A DNA stretch of 56,039 nt, taken from the IMG/VR virus record IMGVR_UViG_3300030099_001449, positions 1 to 56,039 of that record; one strand, given 5' to 3'. How positions within the stretch are numbered: the first letter of the stretch is position 1; every line of letters starts with the position of its first letter. The translations under genes and the position numbers were made by a program. Below the pieces are notes generated by a model. It saw nothing but the letters and a program-made list of their open reading frames with translations, was not told the origin of the DNA and made no database searches. Source of the stretch: a virus. Shown here in pieces: positions 48,974 to 55,780 of the stretch.

Positions 48974-50446
48974 ATGAATGTCAACTACAAATATAAAACA
49001 AAACCATATAAGCACCAAGAGATTGCTTTGCAGAAGTCTCAAGGTAAAAAAGAGTATGGATATTTTATGGAGATGGGAACCGGGAAGTCTAAAGTTTTAA
49101 TAGATGAACTAGGTATTTTGTATTTAAAAGGTGAAATAAATTTTGCTCTAATCATAGCACCAAAGGGTGTCTATCGGAACTGGGTATCCAAAGAGATACC
49201 AGAACATATGTCTCAAGAGGTTCCTCATAGAGTGATTCGTTGGGTAGCTAATCCAAATAAAACACAACAAACAGAACTACAATCCATCAAAAAGTCCTTT
49301 TCCGGTCTAACTATATTCGTCATGAATGTAGAAGCCTTCTCAACTATAAAAGGTAAGAAGGCTGGAGTTTGGTTAGGTGGTGCGCTTGGCAGCTTTGGTC
49401 TTATAGCTATTGACGAATCAACCACAATCAAAAACCACAAGGCCAAACGCTCAAAAAATTTAGTAAATATTTCAGAAAAATTCAAGTACAAAAGAATATT
49501 AACTGGATCTCCAATAACAAGATCACCTCTGGATATCTATCAACAATGTGAATTTTTAAGACCAGGACTCTTAGGACATGAAAACTATTATAGCTTTCAA
49601 GGCATGTATGCTGTTATTAATAGAAGATCTATGGGATCTCATTCCTTTCAACAAGTTGTAGGATACCGAAATCTCGATACTTTAACCTCGCTTCTTGATT
49701 TGTACTCTTATCGTGTACTCAAAAAAGATTGTTTGGATTTACCGGAAAAACTTTATACTGCTAGGTACGTTAGTCTCACTGATGAACAAGCCAGAATGTA
49801 TTCCAAACTTAAAAATGAAGCTATGGTTTTACTTGATAAAGGTGAACTGGTTACTGCACCAGCTATCATCACACAAATGTTACGGCTCCAACAAGTCATG
49901 TCTGGTCATTTAAAAACAGATGATGGTGAAATGGTTTACTTTCAATCCAAAAGAATGGATGCCTTGGAAGAAATACTAGAGGAACATGATGGTAAGTCTA
50001 TTATATGGTCAAGGTTTCGATACGATATCATACAGATAACAAAACGTTTGAATGAAAAGTTTGGACCCAATTCTGCAGCTTCGTTCTTTGGTGATACACC
50101 AGATGAAACGAGACAAAGAATTATTGAGAACTTTCAAAACCCAAATCATCCTTTAAGATTTTTTATAGGTAATCCTGCTACTGCTGGATATGGATTAACT
50201 TTGACACAAGCTAACCTTGTCATTTATTATGCAAATGATTTTAATTTAGATACAAGGATGCAATCAGAAGATAGGTGTCATAGAATAGGTCAGAAAAATT
50301 CTGTAACTTATATTGATCTAATTTCAGAGGGAACGATAGATGAACAGATTGTAAAATCACTTCGTAATAAAATTAATTTAAGTGCAAAAGTATTAGGAGA
50401 GGAAGCAAGGCAATGGCTAAGTCTAAAACCCAAGAGCAATTTATAG
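48974..50446 (+). CDS. SNF2-family DNA translocase/helicase
   Basis: 490 residues. Walker A MGTGKSK (Lys38), motif Ia LIIAPKGVYRNW, motif II IDEST (Asp147-Glu148, with the Ser-Thr typical of phage SNF2 proteins), ILTGSPITRSP (III), SIIWSRFRYDI (IV), NPATAGYGLTLTQA (V), QSEDRCHRIGQ (VI). DNA-stimulated ATPase that moves on duplex DNA; roles in recombination-based replication or defence evasion are possible. GGAG sits seven bases before the ATG. It is transcribed against its neighbours. Confidence 0.9.
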   Translation: MNVNYKYKTKPYKHQEIALQKSQGKKEYGYFMEMGTGKSKVLIDELGILYLKGEINFALIIAPKGVYRNWVSKEIPEHMSQEVPHRVIRWVANPNKTQQTELQSIKKSFSGLTIFVMNVEAFSTIKGKKAGVWLGGALGSFGLIAIDESTTIKNHKAKRSKNLVNISEKFKYKRILTGSPITRSPLDIYQQCEFLRPGLLGHENYYSFQGMYAVINRRSMGSHSFQQVVGYRNLDTLTSLLDLYSYRVLKKDCLDLPEKLYTARYVSLTDEQARMYSKLKNEAMVLLDKGELVTAPAIITQMLRLQQVMSGHLKTDDGEMVYFQSKRMDALEEILEEHDGKSIIWSRFRYDIIQITKRLNEKFGPNSAASFFGDTPDETRQRIIENFQNPNHPLRFFIGNPATAGYGLTLTQANLVIYYANDFNLDTRMQSEDRCHRIGQKNSVTYIDLISEGTIDEQIVKSLRNKINLSAKVLGEEARQWLSLKPKSNL

Positions 50447-50658
50447 AAGCAGTTTGTGATTATAAAAAAGGTTGGACCAATCTAACAAATGCTTCTGCCG
50501 CGATAACAGAAATAAGTGGATTGTCTCCAGAAATAGCTAAAACCTTTTTAAAATATATGAAACGTAACAACGTTACACAAATACGTGGCTACTCGAAAGA
50601 GCCAGAAAGATTATTAAAAGGTAAGAAGGGTAAGCCTAACGAACTTAAATCACGTTAA
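50413..50658 (+). CDS. Small basic protein coupled to the SNF2 gene
   Basis: 81 residues, overlapping the SNF2 gene by 34 bases. Helical N-terminus (EQFIEAVCDYKKGWTNLTNASAA, quoted in part) and a Lys-rich end (KGKKGKPNELKSR). No domain recognised; co-transcription suggests that it aids the helicase or acts on DNA. A weak terminator overlaps its stop codon (50655-50680). Confidence 0.6.
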   Translation: MAKSKTQEQFIEAVCDYKKGWTNLTNASAAITEISGLSPEIAKTFLKYMKRNNVTQIRGYSKEPERLLKGKKGKPNELKSR

Positions 50659-50680
50659 CGGCGTTAGCGTTAATGTTTTT
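50655..50680 (+). terminator. Weak intrinsic terminator after the SNF2 pair
   Basis: TTAACG (50655-50660) and CGTTAA (50668-50673) form a short stem, followed by TGTTTTT (50674-50680). The stem begins at the stop codon of the small gene. Stability is marginal; the nearby leftward terminator shares the space. Confidence 0.4.
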
Positions 50681-50684
50681 AGAA

Positions 50685-50719
50685 TAAAAAAAGGGAAGGT
50701 CATGGAGAGAACCTTCCCT
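50685..50719 (-). terminator. Intrinsic terminator for the 51349-to-50786 leftward genes
   Basis: AGGGAAGGT (50692-50700) and ACCTTCCCT (50711-50719) pair perfectly over 9 bp. On the minus strand the stem is followed by TTTTTTTATTCT. It lies 67 bases past the end of the small Cys-rich gene and stops leftward transcription before it meets the SNF2 transcript. A further hairpin, AATCCCC/GGGGATT (50725-50750), lies beside it. Confidence 0.8.
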
Positions 50720-50785
50720 AGTTAAATCCCCACGGGCAAACGAGGGGATTGTTCGGAGGGAAATGTGAACATGTATCCAAGCATA

Positions 50786-50968
50786 TCATCCTTTTTGATT
50801 CTTGTCTTTTACTATTTCATACAAACTTGTATCAGATTTTATATTCCAAGGGTTATAGCATTGCTCTCCTTGACAACAATCATCTATGATTTGTCTGCAC
50901 ATTTCACATTGTGTGTGACCATGAACGTATAAAGGGTCTCCTTCATGTCCACATCTATTACATAACAT
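50786..50968 (-). CDS. Small Cys-rich zinc-binding protein
   Basis: 60 residues. CNRCGHEGDPLYVHGHTQCEMC, given here in pieces: CNRCG, YVHGHTQC, CEMC, DDCCQGEQC. Cys/His spacing fits two zinc knuckles. I recall the HGHTQC pattern from many marine phage genomes; function unknown. One-base overlap (TAATG) with the preceding gene. Confidence 0.6.
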   Translation of the reverse strand: MLCNRCGHEGDPLYVHGHTQCEMCRQIIDDCCQGEQCYNPWNIKSDTSLYEIVKDKNQKG

Positions 50969-51186
50969 TACTCTCTGCCCCCACTAACTGATCTCCATAA
51001 TTCATCCGGTCTCCCCGGTATTGGTTCGTGAACATATTTAAAAGACTTCCAACATCCACCCTCTACATAAGCATCTTTGTGAGCAATTTTTGAAGCAGCT
51101 TCACAGTCTGCTTCAGTCTCAAAATTAAACACCATCAACATACTATACAAGACTACTTGTTTTCCTATAACCGCTCCTTCAAACAT
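50968..51186 (-). CDS. Small hypothetical protein
   Basis: 72 residues. MFEGAVIGKQVVLYSMLMVF, then NFETEADCEAASKIAHKDAY, then GGCWKSFKYVHEPIPGRPDE. A hydrophobic strand start and two cysteines. ATG starts inside the preceding gene's last codons (8-base overlap). No family assigned; it may be a small enzyme inhibitor or regulator. Confidence 0.55.
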   Translation of the reverse strand: MFEGAVIGKQVVLYSMLMVFNFETEADCEAASKIAHKDAYVEGGCWKSFKYVHEPIPGRPDELWRSVSGGRE

Positions 51187-51349
51187 TTTTTCTAAACTTT
51201 AAATCGTGATATTCTCTGCGGATGATTACAGATAGTTGTCTTGTCATAGTTCTTTGATCCAAGTCTGCAAGTTCTTTTAACTTTTCGTGATCATCCGGGA
51301 GCAAAGCCACATTCCTAAATGGTTGTTCTTTTTTTTCGTCCTTTTTCAT
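51179..51349 (-). CDS. Ribbon-helix-helix (Arc/CopG-like) regulator
   Basis: 56 residues, starting MKKDEKKEQPFRNVALLPDD. FRNVALLPDDHEKLKELADL followed by TMTRQLSVIIRREYHDL matches a strand-helix-helix regulator that dimerises and inserts the strand in the major groove. AAGGAG lies seven bases before the ATG. Upstream are two near-identical 12-bp sites flanking an AT-rich stretch, a plausible autoregulation region. First gene of its leftward unit. Confidence 0.65.
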   Translation of the reverse strand: MKKDEKKEQPFRNVALLPDDHEKLKELADLDQRTMTRQLSVIIRREYHDLKFRKNV

Positions 51350-51365
51350 TTCAATCTCCTTTTAA

Positions 51366-51438
51366 AACTGTCACACCACTTTTTTCTTTTTTTGTATATT
51401 TTATTTATTTAAAAAAGAATAAAACTAACTGTGACACC
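51366..51438. promoter_or_regulatory. Paired 12-bp sites upstream of the RHH gene
   Basis: AACTGTCACACC (51366-51377) and AACTGTGACACC (51427-51438) differ in one base and lie 61 bases apart (about six helical turns), on either side of an AT-rich stretch where the promoter should be. Candidate operator pair for the ribbon-helix-helix protein. The remainder of 51350-51479 is AT-rich without a gene. Confidence 0.5.
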
Positions 51439-51479
51439 TACTAGTTGTAGTTTTGTTATAAATAACTTGTTTATAGGAG

Positions 51480-51731
51480 TCAAGCATCCTGAAATATAGG
51501 TGCAATATTAGTAGCAGCTTTTACTCTCATGGCTCGATACTTGATCATGTCTCTCTTGTCTGCATAGTTTAGCAAGACATGTGCATCAAAGATATCTCCC
51601 GGCTGCACATCCATGCGAGTTACGAGTCGTTCTGATAGAAAGACTTGGTCTCCTTGTTCAGTAATTGCAAATGCACTACCACTATCCGTCAAATACTCTA
51701 CAAGTATTTGTTTTGTTTTTTCTTCATTCAT
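51480..51731 (-). CDS. Small hypothetical protein, possibly OB-like
   Basis: 83 residues. ILVEYLTDSGSAFAITEQGD, then QVFLSERLVTRMDVQPGDIF, then DAHVLLNYADKRDMIKYRAM. Alternating strands and a Gly-Asp turn recall small OB/cold-shock-like folds. The start overlaps the previous gene by four bases (ATGA). Role unknown; nucleic-acid binding possible. Confidence 0.55.
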   Translation of the reverse strand: MNEEKTKQILVEYLTDSGSAFAITEQGDQVFLSERLVTRMDVQPGDIFDAHVLLNYADKRDMIKYRAMRVKAATNIAPIFQDA

Positions 51732-51907
51732 ATATCTATTCCTTTCTTTCTAAGATTATTTATGTATTCTTTTAATTCTTCTGTGGCTATTGCCAGTTTA
51801 CTCTCTGCATTTGGATCTTTATCTCTGAGCCAATCCGTTTGATACTTATCCACCTCGCTCCTAAGATGTTTCAAAGCATACTCCTCACCTAGACTTGGTT
51901 TTGCCAT
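51728..51907 (-). CDS. Small helical protein
   Basis: 59 residues, starting MAKPSLGEEYALKHLRSEVD and ending LRKKGIDI. Charged helices only; no motif. AAGGAG is seven to twelve bases upstream, and it overlaps the following gene by four bases and the preceding one by 23. Function unknown. Confidence 0.6.
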   Translation of the reverse strand: MAKPSLGEEYALKHLRSEVDKYQTDWLRDKDPNAESKLAIATEELKEYINNLRKKGIDI

Positions 51908-52061
51908 TTTTATTTGCTCCTTTTAAAAAAGTTCTAAGTGCCTCTGGTATATGTTTACCACCATTTCTCCATCTATGTTGGTTCGCCCACCTATTTGCGT
52001 GTTCTTTTTTCTTATCATAAAATTTATGTATACCAAATTCCTCTTGCATTTTTTTACTCAC
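51885..52061 (-). CDS. Small basic protein, GTG start
   Basis: 58 residues from the GTG at 52061, eight bases after AAGGAG; the TTG at 52067 is only two bases from it. SKKMQEEFGIHKFYDKKKEH, then ANRWANQHRWRNGGKHIPEA. His/Trp/Arg-rich, so nucleic-acid binding is likely but unproven. Overlaps both neighbours or lies within a few bases of them. Confidence 0.55.
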   Translation of the reverse strand: MSKKMQEEFGIHKFYDKKKEHANRWANQHRWRNGGKHIPEALRTFLKGANKNGKTKSR

Positions 52062-52063
52062 GT

Positions 52064-53311
52064 TCAAGCTCCTTTTTTATTTAATACGTATTCTTTGTGT
52101 ACTCTACCCATAGATAAGTTTCCTCTCTCATGTGGCTTCACCCAAACTTTTCTACCATCTTTTAAAACTCTTATGTGTCCTCGAACTTCATGTCTTCTTT
52201 TAGCTATGCCAGTTCCACCAAAAATTTGATCTTTAATCTGATATCCCTTCTCTTTTGGTAAGTCTATCTCTACAATTTCAAACGTATCTCCCTTTGGTGG
52301 GTGTATAAAATGTTGTTTACTCCCTTCACTTTCTATGACTTTGTTGGGAGCTATCCAATCGTAGTTAAGAGTTTGTAATAATGAGAGACAATTCTTCACA
52401 TCCTTTGCGTAAATCTCTTCATACTCTTTCATTTTTTCCTCTACTCCTGGTTGATCCCAAAAGTTATCAATTAACTCTTTGTTCACAACGTATTTATAGA
52501 AGTCATCTTTCTTCGACCAAACTTGCTTCCCCGGTTTACCTAAAAAATCAACTTGAATAATGATAGGTAGCTGGTATTCAAACCCTTCTTTATCAAAATA
52601 AATTCTTCTAAAATTGTAGACTAATTCTGCGTTCTTTTTAGGAAAAATATGAAACCCAACTTTAGGATAAATTTTAGTTTGTGTTTTTCTACAGAGTATG
52701 GGGTCATTACAAAATTCAATAAACAAGTTATCAAAACATGGTAACATATCATCTATCTCATTTGGAAAAATAGGAGTGTTCTTAGTACCCTTTATAGTAA
52801 AGTCATCATGTTCTAATTGATCTTGCCAGTCTTTGCCTAGTATTTTGGTTTCGTATACCCAATCCATCAAATTATTGTTAGCTGCAAACTTCTTACTGTG
52901 CCTTAACTTTATCTTCTCTTTCATCAATACTTGTTTCATTTCTCTAGGGTTATCTATGCCATGCCTCCTTAAATAACCAAGAGACTTTGACGCATTGTTT
53001 ACAATGGTTTGAAAGTACATATCAAAAACACTTTTATCTCCATCCTTGAATAGCATTGGAGTTCTGTTATCAAATTCAAAAAAAGATAGGGCAGCAGAAG
53101 TAAATCTAATCTTCTCATCAGTTGAATTTTTAAACCTTTGAGAAGGAGTGGTTGGGGTAAAGTTGGTGGAAGTATAATCTCCCACCAAGCCAGAAGTAAA
53201 AGCTCTGTCATCATAAGTTTTTTTGTCAAGTTTACCTTTTCCTAACTTCTTTTGGAAGTTGCCTCCTCTCCATTTGACACCCGTTTTTTTAAATCCTCGC
53301 TTTACTGCCAC
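52064..53311 (-). CDS. Conserved phage protein of unknown function
   Basis: 415 residues from the GTG at 53311, eight bases after AAGGAG (the TTG at 53317 is too close). N-terminus basic (VKRGFKKTGVKWRGGNFQKK). Middle is aromatic-rich and partly strand-forming (VGFHIFPKKNAELVYNFRRI; PIIIQVDFLGKPGKQVWSKK). The C-terminus (HEVRGHIRVLKDGRKVWVKP, GRVHKEYVL) is a module that I recall from several phage and plasmid proteins. Overlaps the methyltransferase gene by 23 bases. No catalytic motif found; perhaps DNA-handling. Confidence 0.6.
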   Translation of the reverse strand: MAVKRGFKKTGVKWRGGNFQKKLGKGKLDKKTYDDRAFTSGLVGDYTSTNFTPTTPSQRFKNSTDEKIRFTSAALSFFEFDNRTPMLFKDGDKSVFDMYFQTIVNNASKSLGYLRRHGIDNPREMKQVLMKEKIKLRHSKKFAANNNLMDWVYETKILGKDWQDQLEHDDFTIKGTKNTPIFPNEIDDMLPCFDNLFIEFCNDPILCRKTQTKIYPKVGFHIFPKKNAELVYNFRRIYFDKEGFEYQLPIIIQVDFLGKPGKQVWSKKDDFYKYVVNKELIDNFWDQPGVEEKMKEYEEIYAKDVKNCLSLLQTLNYDWIAPNKVIESEGSKQHFIHPPKGDTFEIVEIDLPKEKGYQIKDQIFGGTGIAKRRHEVRGHIRVLKDGRKVWVKPHERGNLSMGRVHKEYVLNKKGA

Positions 53312-54452
53312 TGTCAATCTCCTTTTTTATAGCTAATCCTATTTGCATGGCAATTTGTGGAACGATTGCATTGCCTAGTCCTTTAAGTCTGTCCACCCTT
53401 TTGGGTATCCCATTAGCCACTCGACCCACATTGGGTTCAGCGAACCAGATGCCTTCGTCTGTGTAGACTCTACCATTCGATTTTCCACCATGTCCGGTAA
53501 AGAGTTCGTTGGAGTCCTTCCAGATTTCTTTAGGGCCTCTGGTTTCCTCGATCCCTTGTAATCCCTCGCCATTGGCGTTGGCCACATGTGAACTGGCTCT
53601 GGATCTTCTGCGTCCTTCACTGCTGAAATCAAGTTGATCTGATGGTTCTTCTCGATCAAATTCTCCTTGGACCTCGGTCCTCTGTTCCCATCCCAAGCAT
53701 TTGGTGTAGGCCATAGTTTCATGGTCTCCTCGTCCACTTGCTCCCTCAAATTGCTTGGCTTGGATCTCCCCTTTCTGTGACCCTCTTGCATCTTCCTCGT
53801 TGCTTCCTCTGATCTGGGTGGTAGATGATCCATTGTGTTGGGTGTCGCCCATAGTTGTTCGTGTTGAACTTGTGCGAATAGATTGTGCTTCTTCGCTTTC
53901 TGTTCCCCCAACCTTTTCTTCGCTGACTCGAAACTCTCCTCGCCCCCCACTCGAGGAGTCGCCCACATTCTTGCAGACGATCCAGAGTCTGTCTCTCCTA
54001 TGGGGCGCATTTTTGGCACAAGCTGGTACAATAAACGTCCTTGTGGCGTAGCCTTGGTTTTCCATGTCAGATAACACTTTGTCGAGACCCAAGGCAACGT
54101 GACCATAAACGTTTTCGAAAACGCACCAAGAGGGTCTTTTGAATGTAACAATTCTAAAGATGTACGGCCAGATGTGGCGGTCATCTTCTTCTCCTTTCCT
54201 AAGTCCTGCGACTGAGAATGGTTGACATGGGTATCCGGCAGTGAGGATATCGTGGTTGGGAACAAGTCTTTCTGGGTCATCTGCTAACTCCTTTACGTCT
54301 GTAGCTATTGGTGTATTTGGAAAATTCTTTGCGAGTATTTGTCTGCACCACTTCTCTGTGTCACAGAACATAATGGTCTTGGATAGTTCAGCCCAAGAAA
54401 ATCCCAAGCTGAACCCACCAATTCCAGAACATAAATCTACATGTCTAAGCAT
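53289..54452 (-). CDS. dcm: DNA (cytosine-5) methyltransferase
   Basis: 387 residues. Motif I DLCSGIGGFSLG, motif IV AGYPCQPFSVAG with nucleophile Cys76, motif VI ENVYG, motif VIII RRDRLWIV, and IX-X RVANGIPKRVDRLKGLGNAI at the end. The region between VIII and IX (about 165-340) is polar and repetitive, with recurring V/M-A/G-N/D-T/A-x3-G units (GDSSSGG, GDTQHNG, AYTKCLG, ANANGEG), as in many phage cytosine methylases. GAGGAG precedes the ATG. A second complete frame lies within (53375-54280). Confidence 0.9.
   Translation of the reverse strand: MLRHVDLCSGIGGFSLGFSWAELSKTIMFCDTEKWCRQILAKNFPNTPIATDVKELADDPERLVPNHDILTAGYPCQPFSVAGLRKGEEDDRHIWPYIFRIVTFKRPSWCVFENVYGHVALGLDKVLSDMENQGYATRTFIVPACAKNAPHRRDRLWIVCKNVGDSSSGGRGEFRVSEEKVGGTESEEAQSIRTSSTRTTMGDTQHNGSSTTQIRGSNEEDARGSQKGEIQAKQFEGASGRGDHETMAYTKCLGWEQRTEVQGEFDREEPSDQLDFSSEGRRRSRASSHVANANGEGLQGIEETRGPKEIWKDSNELFTGHGGKSNGRVYTDEGIWFAEPNVGRVANGIPKRVDRLKGLGNAIVPQIAMQIGLAIKKEIDSGSKARI
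53375..54280 (-). CDS. Overlapping frame inside dcm: WPTP/EWLMG-type phage protein
   Basis: 301 residues read in another frame across dcm codons 58-359. The ATG at 54280 has AAGGAG seven bases upstream (54293-54288). Motifs: STKCYLTWK (66-74), four WATP/WPTP units (106, 144, 190, 233), PNTMDHLPPRSEEA (147-160), RGRSKPSNLRE-like GRSKPSNLRE (171-180), and LNPMWVEWLMGYPKGWTDL (281-299). I recall these blocks together in an established phage family often annotated near cytosine methylases. Both frames are intact, so the DNA appears truly dual-coding. Function unknown; partner or specificity factor for the methylase is a guess. Confidence 0.65.
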   Translation of the reverse strand: MTQKDLFPTTISSLPDTHVNHSQSQDLGKEKKMTATSGRTSLELLHSKDPLGAFSKTFMVTLPWVSTKCYLTWKTKATPQGRLLYQLVPKMRPIGETDSGSSARMWATPRVGGEESFESAKKRLGEQKAKKHNLFAQVQHEQLWATPNTMDHLPPRSEEATRKMQEGHRKGRSKPSNLREQVDEETMKLWPTPNAWDGNRGPRSKENLIEKNHQINLISAVKDAEDPEPVHMWPTPMARDYKGSRKPEALKKSGRTPTNSLPDMVENRMVESTQTKASGSLNPMWVEWLMGYPKGWTDLKD

Positions 54453-54621
54453 TTGGATCGTACTCCTCTATGTCTGTATACGCATCTACACCATCATTCA
54501 TTCTGTCGAAAACAGATTGTTCTGCTTTGGTGTGTGCCTCAACTATGTTTTTAGCTTTCACCTCAACAAAATCTTCATAGGTTACTCGAACTCTAAGATA
54601 ATATTTTTTCTTTTTACTCAT
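54445..54621 (-). CDS. Small hypothetical protein
   Basis: 58 residues, starting MSKKKKYYLRVRVTYEDFVE and ending IEEYDPNA. Two strands and a helix (EVKAKNIVEAHTKAEQSVF), like a small alpha/beta domain. It overlaps both the gene before it and dcm by eight bases. No function recognised; tight coupling to dcm could mean a joint role. Confidence 0.6.
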   Translation of the reverse strand: MSKKKKYYLRVRVTYEDFVEVKAKNIVEAHTKAEQSVFDRMNDGVDAYTDIEEYDPNA

Positions 54622-55024
54622 CATTCATCCCCACATCTACGTCAAGATAACCACAGAACATGTCTGCCTCGTCACGATAAAACCATCTGCAATACTCAAT
54701 CTTATCGCCAAACTTTTCATTAATCTTTTCTAAGATAGGTTGAGGTGGGGACCATGCAGTAAAAAATTCCATGCGAACATAACTGTCATCATCATCCTCA
54801 ATGGTAACTTTATCACCAAACTTGTAGGCATCCCATTTCGTACCCCAATTATTACAACACCAATCGTAATCCCATTCGCCATTTGGCAATGGTACAATTG
54901 CATTGAACGTAAAAGGTATCTCCTCTCCCTCTTGGTCTTTGCCTTTTACAAATTCAAGAAACTTTTCTGTCGTTCCTCGATCCTTGAAACTTATATACAC
55001 TTCGTTTGTACAATGATTAGGCAT
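54614..55024 (-). CDS. Api92-like ferredoxin-fold protein
   Basis: 136 residues from the ATG at 55024, eight bases after AAGGAG (a GTG one codon earlier is the alternative). MPNHCTNEVYISFKDRGTTE, then FTFNAIVPLPNGEWDYDW, then NNWGTKWDAY and EFFTAWSPPQPILEKI are the conserved blocks of the Api92/YubB (DUF1281) family. Common in phages and plasmids; function unknown. In the early operon before dcm. Confidence 0.8.
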   Translation of the reverse strand: MPNHCTNEVYISFKDRGTTEKFLEFVKGKDQEGEEIPFTFNAIVPLPNGEWDYDWCCNNWGTKWDAYKFGDKVTIEDDDDSYVRMEFFTAWSPPQPILEKINEKFGDKIEYCRWFYRDEADMFCGYLDVDVGMNDE

Positions 55025-55224
55025 CACTTCTCTCCTTCAATAAATAAAAATCCACCACCATTTCCCTCTGGGTCTTGAGAAACTACAAGATCAAGTTTCT
55101 CATCTCCTCTTTGTACTTTTAAAACAGTAAAGGGATCAAAGTCACTTTCCTCAACATCAACTCCAATAATCCTAAACCCAATCAAAGGTTCAACATGTTT
55201 CCTATAACTATCTAATTTTGTCAT
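55024..55224 (-). CDS. Small hypothetical protein
   Basis: 66 residues. MTKLDSYRKHVEPLIGFRII, then GVDVEESDFDPFTVLKVQRG, then GGGFLFIEGEK. Acidic, strand-rich. A small, frequent early-phage type without known function. Overlaps neighbours by one base on each side. Confidence 0.6.
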   Translation of the reverse strand: MTKLDSYRKHVEPLIGFRIIGVDVEESDFDPFTVLKVQRGDEKLDLVVSQDPEGNGGGFLFIEGEK

Positions 55225-55394
55225 TACTTTCTCCCCTCTAAAAATCTAAATAAATCCATTTGAATATTTACCAAAGACATCTCGTCTTCCAACTTACGCA
55301 AATGCTCCTCTGCTTCTGCATAAGTATCAAAGGTCTCGTGAGTGGGATCAATCTCCCACTCACCTACACCATTCTTGCAAGGCACTATCCTCAT
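55224..55394 (-). CDS. Small hypothetical protein
   Basis: 56 residues, starting MRIVPCKNGVGEWEIDPTHE and ending FRFLEGRK. A short strand pair, then an acidic helix (EAEEHLRKLEDEMSLVNIQM). ATG overlaps the previous stop by four bases; its stop overlaps the next ATG by one. Unassigned. Confidence 0.6.
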   Translation of the reverse strand: MRIVPCKNGVGEWEIDPTHETFDTYAEAEEHLRKLEDEMSLVNIQMDLFRFLEGRK

Positions 55395-55780
55395 GATGCT
55401 TTCCTAAAATAAGTATCAATATCTTTTTGAGATAAACTATAATCAGAACCATCATTCTCATTACGACATACCCAAGGCTTTGTCCTTGCCCTAGATCTAT
55501 AACCAACAATCTTAAATAAATACTTACCCAACTTAACTTGTTTATCAAAGTCAATGTGAGACATAAAAGGTTTGATATCATCCAAGGACTTTTCGTTCTC
55601 GCTCCTCGCACCCTCAATCTCAATACGACATTTGAAAGTAACTGAGTCCTCATTATAAGAAGCATTACCAAAGTCTAAGGTAATACCTAGTTCATCTTTA
55701 AACATGTCAGAAAGTTTTTTATTCAAATGCTCACGCAACTTGGTACATGTAGCACGATCTATTTTAGTAATCTTTGTCAT
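55391..55780 (-). CDS. First early gene, conserved hypothetical
   Basis: 129 residues. TCTKLREHLNKKLSDMFKDE, then LGITLDFGNASYNEDSVTFK, then SRARTKPWVCRNENDGSDYS. A mixed alpha/beta protein with a basic, Cys-containing C-terminal half. Directly behind the early promoter, so it is likely the first protein made. The 5' part is repeated at 1-48 by circular overlap. Function unknown. Confidence 0.65.
   Translation of the reverse strand: MTKITKIDRATCTKLREHLNKKLSDMFKDELGITLDFGNASYNEDSVTFKCRIEIEGARSENEKSLDDIKPFMSHIDFDKQVKLGKYLFKIVGYRSRARTKPWVCRNENDGSDYSLSQKDIDTYFRKAS

Noticed and set aside
53755-54051. Rightward frames opposite dcm
   Set aside because: Antisense frames there are a by-product of the two coding frames on the other strand; no start signal or motif.
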